Positions 8,156 to 14,234 of a stretch of DNA of 14,234 nucleotides are shown piece by piece (position 1 is the first letter of the stretch; every line of letters starts with the position of its first letter). Source of the DNA: Acidimicrobiia bacterium (GTDB lineage: Bacteria; Actinomycetota; Acidimicrobiia; Acidimicrobiales; AC-14); NCBI GenBank assembly GCA_019243595.1, contig JAFAUA010000296.1:1-14234 (forward strand), written 5' to 3'. Below the pieces are notes generated by a model that was not told the origin of the DNA, made no database searches, and was given only the letters and a program-made list of their open reading frames with translations. Position numbers and translations under genes: made by a program.

Positions 8156-9778
8156 GTGCCGACCCTCCTCGACGTCGAGGCTGAGGCGCGTGAATGCGTG
8201 CGCTGCCCGCTGGCGGAAGGCCGCACCCAAGTCGTCTTCGGGGTGGGAAATCCCAACGCCGATTTGATGTTCGTCGGCGAGGCGCCGGGGCGTGAAGAGG
8301 ACCTGAAGGGAGAGCCGTTCGTCGGCCGGGCCGGCAAACTCCTCGACCAGCTGGTGCTCGAAGAGATGGGCCTTAGCCGGGAAAGCTTCTACATCGGCAA
8401 TGTCCTCAAGTGCCTCAGGTACAACGCGCAAGTGCAGCTTGGCGATGGCTCGTGGGAACGGATCGGGCGGTTGGTTCGAAATCGATACGCCGGCGACGTC
8501 ATGTCCGTCGATACGAGCGGCAAGCTCGTCCCTCGGCGTGTGGTCGGGTGGCACGCCTCGCCGCTCGCTGGAAGGCGGGTCTTCCAGCTGAGCTTCCACT
8601 CCGCAAAGCGGTGCGGCGCGGGGTGGTCCAATGTGGAGTTGACCGGCGATCATCCCGTCCTGACGGAAGACTCATACGTCCCGGTCCAAGACCTCGGCGA
8701 AGGAGCCCGCATCGCGACCGGCCAAGGCCTCAGCAGATTGGCCAAGGATGTCGTTTACGGCTCGCTTCTCGGCGACGGCAATCTGAGTCGAAAGGTGGCC
8801 TACCTGCAGGAGGCTCACTCGGCCAAGCAGGCGGACTATGCGCTGTTCAAGGCCGATTTGCTTGCCGATTTGTTACCGACTGTCTCTCAGTACCAAATCG
8901 CCGCCGTTGTCGGTGGCCCTAAGGAACAGGACGTCGTGGCGATCCGCACAGCGGCGCACCGTGCGCTCTGGACCGTTCGCCAGGAGTTCTATGGCGCCGA
9001 GAAGCGGGTCCCTCAGTGGATCGCCGACGACCTCAACCCGCGGATGCTCGCGATCTGGTTCATGGATGACGGCCATCTTCGGATTCGTCCGCCCCGACAA
9101 CCGAGTGCCGAGATCGCGACGTGCTGCTTCAACGCCGATGACCTCGCGGTCCTACAGAAGGGGCTCGCCCGGCTCGGGCTCGACGCCTCGATCTACAACA
9201 ACCGGATCCACTTCAACGTCTTTCAAACGCGCCGACTGTCCGAGCTGATCGCTCCGTTCGTCCCGTCTCCGATGCGCTACAAGTTGCATCCGGAGATCGA
9301 GCGTGAGCGGTCGTTCGATCCGACACTGTTCGAGCGGACCGAGGCCGAGGTGTTCTATGACGAGGTGGACGTAGTCGAGACCACACACCGCCCGCGCACG
9401 GACACGACGTTTTTTTGCATCGACGTGGAAGACACGCACAACTTCGTGACGACAGGTGGCGTCGTCCACAATTGCCGCCCTCCAGGCAACCGTGATCCGA
9501 AACCGGAAGAGATCGAGCAGTGCCGGCCGTATCTCGAGGCACAGGTCAAGCTCATCGGGCCCAAGGTCATCGTCACCCTCGGGAACTTCGCCACCAAGCT
9601 GCTGCTGAACACCGCCCAGGGCATCACCAAGGTGCGCGGCCAGACCTACGACTACGGCGACGTCAAGCTGGTGCCGACGTTCCATCCGTCGGCGGCTCTC
9701 CAGGGCGGCGGCAGTGACGTGATCTCCAAGATGCGCGCCGACCTCGTGCGCGCCAAGCAAGAGCTCGCCAAGTGCTGA
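8156..9778 (+). CDS. udg: Type-4 uracil-DNA glycosylase (4Fe-4S) precursor interrupted by an intein
   Basis: The 540-residue precursor contains a 186-residue glycosylase split by an intein. The enzyme removes uracil from DNA to start base excision repair. The N-extein (1-85) has C14-x2-C17, [20 protein letters not shown] with the active-site GEAPG motif (41-45), [13 protein letters not shown] and YIGNVLK. The C-extein (440-540) starts [17 protein letters not shown] and has [13 protein letters not shown], the R-G-Q-x-Y segment and the second active-site motif PTFHPSAAL. After splicing the cluster ligands would be Cys14, Cys17, Cys86 and Cys102, which is family-4 spacing. The mature length is slightly short for the family (about 190-220). 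The start is GTG 8156, apparently leaderless. Its last 7 bases overlap the GTG of tsaE, so it should be cotranscribed with the t6A genes. Activity depends on splicing. Confidence 0.95.
   Translation: MPTLLDVEAEARECVRCPLAEGRTQVVFGVGNPNADLMFVGEAPGREEDLKGEPFVGRAGKLLDQLVLEEMGLSRESFYIGNVLKCLRYNAQVQLGDGSWERIGRLVRNRYAGDVMSVDTSGKLVPRRVVGWHASPLAGRRVFQLSFHSAKRCGAGWSNVELTGDHPVLTEDSYVPVQDLGEGARIATGQGLSRLAKDVVYGSLLGDGNLSRKVAYLQEAHSAKQADYALFKADLLADLLPTVSQYQIAAVVGGPKEQDVVAIRTAAHRALWTVRQEFYGAEKRVPQWIADDLNPRMLAIWFMDDGHLRIRPPRQPSAEIATCCFNADDLAVLQKGLARLGLDASIYNNRIHFNVFQTRRLSELIAPFVPSPMRYKLHPEIERERSFDPTLFERTEAEVFYDEVDVVETTHRPRTDTTFFCIDVEDTHNFVTTGGVVHNCRPPGNRDPKPEEIEQCRPYLEAQVKLIGPKVIVTLGNFATKLLLNTAQGITKVRGQTYDYGDVKLVPTFHPSAALQGGGSDVISKMRADLVRAKQELAKC
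8411..9472 (+). mobile_element. Full-length intein with LAGLIDADG homing endonuclease, inserted in the glycosylase
   Basis: The intein is 354 residues (precursor 86-439). Splicing blocks: block A begins [10 protein letters not shown] with Cys1; block B is [13 protein letters not shown] with the TxxH motif (Thr163, His166); block F is [14 protein letters not shown] (about 419-432); block G is GGVVHN with the terminal His438-Asn439, followed by Cys+1. Between B and F lies a DOD-type endonuclease with two LAGLIDADG motifs, [11 protein letters not shown] (about 200-210, Asp207) and [10 protein letters not shown] (about 299-308, Asp304/Asp305). All key residues are present and the frame is intact, so both protein splicing and homing could be active. 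Removing it joins NVLK directly to CRPPGNRDP, the conserved uninterrupted family sequence, which fixes the boundaries. A TTA leucine codon (8873-8875) and many TTG/TTT codons suggest foreign origin, though the GC contrast with the adjoining exteins is small. Confidence 0.96.
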
Positions 9779-10257
9779 CCGCCCATACCAAGTCCGCCGA
9801 CGACACCCGCGCCATGGCCGCCGAGCTCGCAGCGGTGGCGCGTCCGGGCGACCTCATCCTGCTCGCCGGCGACCTGGGCGCGGGCAAGACCACGTTCGTG
9901 CAGGGGTTCGGCAGGGCGCTCAAGGTGGAAGAGCCGATCACCAGCCCCACCTTCGTGCTCGTCCACACCTACGACGGCTCCTTCCCGATCGTGCACGTCG
10001 ACGCCTACCGCCTCGAGCACCTGCAGGAGCTGCTCGACCTCGGCCTTGGCGAGCTCCTCGACCACGACGGCGTCACACTGATCGAGTGGGGCGACGCCGT
10101 GATTCCTGCCCTCCCGCCCGAGTTCCTCGAGGTGCGGCTGGAGCTGGGCGACGACGACGATGCTCGGGTGGTCCGTCTGCGCGGTTCGGGCTCGACTTGG
10201 GCGACGCGCCACGACGCGCTGCAGGGCGCACTCGACCGCTGGCTGGTTGAGAGCTGA
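9772..10257 (+). CDS. tsaE: tRNA t6A biosynthesis ATPase TsaE
   Basis: A 161-residue cytoplasmic P-loop protein that works with TsaB and TsaD in making N6-threonylcarbamoyladenosine at position 37 of ANN-decoding tRNAs; its ATPase activity resets the complex. The Walker A loop GDLGAGKTT is at 33-41 (Lys39). Other family motifs are ITSPTF (56-61), HVDAYRLE (75-82, Asp77) and LIEWGD (103-108). Length is normal for the family. The start is GTG 9772, inside the last codons of the glycosylase (7-base overlap), and the stop overlaps the tsaB ATG by one base (TGATG), so translational coupling is likely on both sides. An acidic patch near the C-terminus (G-D-D-D-D-A) is unremarkable. Confidence 0.95.
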   Translation: MLTAHTKSADDTRAMAAELAAVARPGDLILLAGDLGAGKTTFVQGFGRALKVEEPITSPTFVLVHTYDGSFPIVHVDAYRLEHLQELLDLGLGELLDHDGVTLIEWGDAVIPALPPEFLEVRLELGDDDDARVVRLRGSGSTWATRHDALQGALDRWLVES

Positions 10258-10967
10258 TGCTCATCCTCGGGATTGAAAGCGCCACGCCCCAGGTGGGGTG
10301 CGCGATCGGCGGCCACGAAGGCGTGCTGGCGTCGTTCCATTCGGCGCGTGGCCAGCGACACGCCGAGACGCTCGCCCCGGCGATCGACTTCGTCCGCAAG
10401 CACGCCCTCATCGAGTTCGACGAGCTGGGTGCCATCGCCGTCGACGTCGGCCCCGGCTTGTTCACCGGCCTACGCGTTGGCATCGCCACGGCCAAGGCAC
10501 TCGCCCAGACGTTGCGAATCCCGATGATCGGGGTCTCGAGCCTCGACCTGCTGGCGTTCCGCGTCCGCTACACCAACCGCCTGATCGTGGCCGTCCTCGA
10601 CGCTCGCAGGGGCGAGGTGTTCTACGCCTTGTACCGGCACGTGCCCGGCGGCGCCCAGCGTCTCTCCGAGTACACGCTCGGCAAGCCCGAGGACCTGGCG
10701 TGGGAGCTGCTGGCGTCGGGCGAGGAGTGCCTGGTCGTCGGCGACGGCGCCCTGCGCTACCCGAGCGTGTTCTCCGAGGTGGCGCGCACCGAGTTCGGCG
10801 ACCTGGGCGACGCCTATCCCTCGGCCGCCGCCCTCGTCGAGCTCGCCCATCCCAAGGCCCTGCGCGAGGAGTTCGTGCCGCCGTGGGAGCTCAAGCCGTT
10901 GTACCTCCGCAAGGCCGACGCCGAGATCAACTGGGAGACGCGCGACCGCCAAAGGCAGGCGGGGTAG
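10257..10967 (+). CDS. tsaB: tRNA t6A biosynthesis protein TsaB
   Basis: A 236-residue ASKHA-fold protein, the non-catalytic partner that dimerises with TsaD and scaffolds the t6A complex. It begins [17 protein letters not shown], the degenerate phosphate-binding strand of the fold. It carries the typical R-H-A-E-T-L-A-P segment (34-41) and VDVGPGLFTGLRVG (62-75), followed by A-K-A-L-A and I-G-V-S-S-L. The start is ATG 10257, sharing its A with the TGA of tsaE. rimI follows after a 4-base gap. Length and motifs are typical; the C-terminal part is more variable, as in other members. Confidence 0.95.
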   Translation: MLILGIESATPQVGCAIGGHEGVLASFHSARGQRHAETLAPAIDFVRKHALIEFDELGAIAVDVGPGLFTGLRVGIATAKALAQTLRIPMIGVSSLDLLAFRVRYTNRLIVAVLDARRGEVFYALYRHVPGGAQRLSEYTLGKPEDLAWELLASGEECLVVGDGALRYPSVFSEVARTEFGDLGDAYPSAAALVELAHPKALREEFVPPWELKPLYLRKADAEINWETRDRQRQAG

Positions 10968-10971
10968 CGCC

Positions 10972-11535
10972 ATGGCGGTTCGCGACGAAGACCGCTCGCT
11001 CGACCTCGACGTGCAGCTGGTGCCCATGCGCCGGCGCCACCTGCGCTCGGTCATGCGCATCGAGGTCCAGGTGTACCCGCGGCCGTGGTCGCTCAGCCTG
11101 TTCATGAGCGAGCTGGCCCTGCGCAGCACGCGCGTGTACTACGTGGCCCGCGTCGACGGCGTGGTCGCCGGCTACGCGGGCCTGATGATGACCGTCGACG
11201 ACGGGCACGTCACGACGATCGCGGTGGACCCGGCGTGGCACCGCCACAAGATCGCTACCCGGCTGCTGATGGGCCTGGCCCGCCAGGCGATCGCGAGAGG
11301 AGCGACCAGCCTCACGCTCGAGGTGCGTGTCGGCAACAAGGCCGCCCAGGAGCTCTACCGCAAGTTCGGCTTCCGGCCGTGCGGGATCCGCAAGAACTAC
11401 TACGTGGAGACCAACGAAGACGCGCTGGTCATGTGGGCCGACGACGTCGACAGCGAGGAGTACGCCGAGCGTCTCGAAAAGATCGAGAAGTCGATCCCGG
11501 GACGCACGATCATCGAGGAGCCCCGGGCGTGGTAG
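10972..11535 (+). CDS. rimI: GNAT N-acetyltransferase, RimI family
   Basis: A 187-residue GNAT protein. RimI acetylates the N-terminus of ribosomal protein bS18 in E. coli; actinobacterial copies may have wider N-terminal or lysine substrates. Family features are PWS-x2-x-F-x2-EL (38-48), TTIAVDPAWH (81-90), LEVRVGN (116-122, with the likely general-base Glu117), AQELYRKFGF (125-134, Tyr129) and NYYVETNEDALVM (142-154). In the acetyl-CoA loop the usual Q/R-x-x-G-x-G/A reads H-R-H-K-I-A (90-95), a Lys replacing the conserved Gly. The C-terminus has an extra charged tail of about 30 residues compared with the roughly 150-residue E. coli protein. It starts 4 bases after tsaB and overlaps tsaD by 7 bases. 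Confidence 0.92.
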   Translation: MAVRDEDRSLDLDVQLVPMRRRHLRSVMRIEVQVYPRPWSLSLFMSELALRSTRVYYVARVDGVVAGYAGLMMTVDDGHVTTIAVDPAWHRHKIATRLLMGLARQAIARGATSLTLEVRVGNKAAQELYRKFGFRPCGIRKNYYVETNEDALVMWADDVDSEEYAERLEKIEKSIPGRTIIEEPRAW

Positions 11536-12560
11536 CGAACGGCGGGGGCGCCGAGGCGCGCATCGACCCCTTCCTCGTGCTCGGCATCGAGACGTCGTGC
11601 GACGAGACCGCGGCCGCGGTCGTCGCCAACGGCGCGGCGATCCTCTCGTCGGTCGTCTCCAGCCAGGTCGACCTCCACGCCCGCTTCGGTGGGGTCGTGC
11701 CCGAGATCGCCAGCCGGGCCCACGTCGAGCTGCTCACGCCGGTCACCGCCGAAGCGCTCGTCGAGGGCGGCATCACCGACGGCGTCGACGCCGTGGCCGC
11801 GACCGTCGGCCCCGGTTTGGCGGGCGCCCTTCTCATCGGCGTGAGCGCGGCCAAGGCCCTGGCCCTCGTGTGGGACGTGCCCTTCGTCGGCGTCAACCAC
11901 ATGGAGGCCCACCTGTACGCGGCCATGCTCGAGGAGCCCGATCTCAAGCCCCCGCTGGTGGCGCTGCTCGTCTCCGGCGGCCACACGATGCTCGTCGACA
12001 TGAAGGACCACGGGCGCTACCGGATTCTCGGCAGCACGGTCGACGACGCCGCCGGCGAGGCCTTCGACAAGGTCGCCCGCTTCCTCGGCCTGAGCTACCC
12101 GGGCGGGCCGGCCATCCAGGAAGCCGCCGCGACCGGCGACCCCGAGGCCATCGCCTTCCCCAGGGCCATGATGGACGACGGCTACGACTTCTCCTTCAGC
12201 GGCCTCAAGACCGCGGTCATCAACTACGTCCGCAAGAACCCTGACGTCAGCACGCCCGACGTCGCCGCCTCGTTCCAGACGGCGGTCGTCGACGTCCTCG
12301 TCGCCAAGGCCGTGCGGGCCGCCGAAGAGTGCGGGGCCGAGACGCTGTGCATCGGCGGGGGTGTGGCGGCCAACACCCTCCTCCGGGAGCGCACGGCGGC
12401 CGAGTGCGCGGCCCGGGGGCTTCGGGCGGTGCTTCCCAGCCGGGCCATGTGCACCGACAACGCGGCGATGGTGGCGGCGGCCGGGTGGTGGCGCCTGCAA
12501 TCCGACGGTCCGACGGCGCTCGATGTGGGTGTCAGCCCGAATCTCAGCCTGCCCGTTTGA
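11529..12560 (+). CDS. tsaD: tRNA N6-adenosine threonylcarbamoyltransferase TsaD
   Basis: A 343-residue catalytic subunit that transfers threonylcarbamoyl from TC-AMP to A37 of tRNA. The chosen start is GTG 11529, inside the end of rimI, which gives normal family length and a short lead (MVANGGG) before VLGIETSCDET (17-27). Starts further upstream only add shadow translation of rimI. Metal-binding residues are His124 and His128 in NHMEAHLY and Asp310 in MCTDNAAM. Other signatures are LLVSGGHTML (147-155), STVDDAAGEAFDKVARFLGL, YPGGPAI, FSFSGLKTAV (221-230) and GGGVAANTLLRE (276-287). GTG 11577, directly before L-G-I-E-T, is an alternative start but would remove the residues leading into the first strand. 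It is the last gene of the overlapping cluster; the groES promoter appears to begin within its stop codon. Confidence 0.95.
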   Translation: MVANGGGAEARIDPFLVLGIETSCDETAAAVVANGAAILSSVVSSQVDLHARFGGVVPEIASRAHVELLTPVTAEALVEGGITDGVDAVAATVGPGLAGALLIGVSAAKALALVWDVPFVGVNHMEAHLYAAMLEEPDLKPPLVALLVSGGHTMLVDMKDHGRYRILGSTVDDAAGEAFDKVARFLGLSYPGGPAIQEAAATGDPEAIAFPRAMMDDGYDFSFSGLKTAVINYVRKNPDVSTPDVAASFQTAVVDVLVAKAVRAAEECGAETLCIGGGVAANTLLRERTAAECAARGLRAVLPSRAMCTDNAAMVAAAGWWRLQSDGPTALDVGVSPNLSLPV

Positions 12561-12586
12561 ACTAAGGCCCTGGGCCTCGATAGGGT
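12557..12586 (+). promoter_or_regulatory. Probable groESL promoter
   Basis: TTGAAC (12557-12562) and TAGGGT (12581-12586) are 18 bases apart and fit a sigma-A-type promoter with the actinobacterial TAnnnT -10 form. The -35 box overlaps the tsaD stop codon. The expected transcription start, near 12593, falls inside the CIRCE operator just downstream, the usual arrangement for repression. The boxes are moderate matches, so the assignment leans on position. Confidence 0.55.
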
Positions 12587-12612
12587 TAGCACTCGTCCTA
12601 GGAGAGTGCTAA
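12586..12612 (+). promoter_or_regulatory. CIRCE operator (HrcA binding site) upstream of groES
   Basis: A perfect inverted repeat: TTAGCACTC (12586-12594), a 9-base spacer, and GAGTGCTAA (12604-12612). This is the exact CIRCE consensus, bound by the heat-shock repressor HrcA. It lies just before the groES ribosome binding site and so should repress groES-groEL at normal temperature, with release when HrcA loses activity under protein-folding stress. hrcA itself is not in the window. Confidence 0.97.
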
Positions 12613-12623
12613 CCGGAGGCAGG

Positions 12624-12932
12624 ATGAACCTCAAGCCCCTCGAAGATCGCATCGTCGTACGGCCCAACGAGGCCGAAGAGACCACGGTCAGCGGGATCGT
12701 CATTCCCGACACGGCCAAGGAGAAGCCCCAGTTCGGCGAGGTCCTCGCCGTGGGCGCGGGCCGGCGGTCCGAGCAGACCGGCGAGCTGATCCCGCTCGAC
12801 GTCAAGGTCGGCGACACGGTCGTCTACAGCAAGTACGGCGGGACCGAGATCACGATTGACGGCGAGGACCTGCTGATCCTCACCAGCCGCGACGTGCTGG
12901 CCGTGTCCGAGGGCAAGTCCAAGAAGAAGTAA
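12624..12932 (+). CDS. groES: Co-chaperonin GroES
   Basis: A 102-residue (about 10 kDa) lid subunit whose heptamer caps GroEL during ATP-driven protein folding in the cytoplasm. It begins [14 protein letters not shown], has the mobile loop with the [14 protein letters not shown] segment that contacts GroEL, then [24 protein letters not shown] and a C-terminal [16 protein letters not shown] 12624 is preceded by GGAGG (12615-12619). An upstream GTG at 12606 is in frame but lies inside the CIRCE element and is not used. The KSKKK tail is slightly longer than average. It is followed 9 bases later by groEL, in one operon under CIRCE control. Confidence 0.97.
   Translation: MNLKPLEDRIVVRPNEAEETTVSGIVIPDTAKEKPQFGEVLAVGAGRRSEQTGELIPLDVKVGDTVVYSKYGGTEITIDGEDLLILTSRDVLAVSEGKSKKK

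Positions 12933-14234
<1,302 letters not shown>

Noticed and set aside
8411..9472. Insertion sequence, group I intron or frameshifted insert in the glycosylase
   Set aside because: The frame is continuous through the insert, there are no terminal inverted repeats or target duplications, and protein splicing motifs are complete, so an intein explains it fully.
11085..11528. Upstream extension of tsaD (148 extra codons)
   Set aside because: This is out-of-frame translation of rimI, rich in Arg/Gly/Pro; a GTG start at 11529 gives a protein of normal TsaD length.
12606..12623. GTG 12606 as the groES start
   Set aside because: It falls inside the CIRCE operator, upstream of the GGAGG ribosome binding site; GroES proteins begin at the M-N-L-K-P-L segment.

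Overview
The window is high-GC chromosomal DNA from an actinobacterium. The gene order alr ... tsaE-tsaB-rimI-tsaD-groES-groEL is a recognisable actinobacterial arrangement, and GTG starts, stop/start overlaps and a probable leaderless start fit that group. The style (type-4 UDG beside the t6A genes, giant secreted repeat protein) suggests an Acidimicrobiia-like lineage, but that finer placement is a guess. All convincing genes are on the + strand.

Layout. Bases 1-64 hold the last codons of alanine racemase, overlapping by a GTGA junction a P1-family (DmpA-like) self-processing peptidase (61-909). A 217-base gap follows, then one giant gene (1127-8113, 2328 aa) for a secreted protein. It has a signal peptide, a glycine-rich domain, 18 tandem InlB-B/Flg_new_2-like repeats that each keep four cysteines, two Ig-like domains and a C-terminal beta-helix-like domain. 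After a short spacer with overlapping hairpins comes a tight cluster in which neighbours overlap or nearly touch: type-4 uracil-DNA glycosylase (8156-9778), tsaE, tsaB, rimI and tsaD. A perfect CIRCE operator then introduces groES and the first 431 codons of groEL, which runs off the window.

The most striking element is a complete 354-residue intein (8411-9472) with a two-motif LAGLIDADG homing endonuclease inside the uracil-DNA glycosylase. It sits exactly at a cysteine expected to bind the enzyme's [4Fe-4S] cluster. The intein carries its own Cys1, and its Cys+1 becomes the cluster ligand after splicing, so the unspliced protein should lack a normal cluster site.

Functionally, TsaB, TsaD and TsaE make the t6A modification of ANN-decoding tRNAs (TsaC is not in the window), and RimI is a GNAT N-acetyltransferase habitually encoded beside them. 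GroES/GroEL are the heat-inducible chaperonin, here with its own HrcA-type control. The glycosylase adds a DNA-repair function to the front of the cluster. The giant secreted protein and the P1 peptidase look like accessory genes lying between alr and the repair/t6A cluster.
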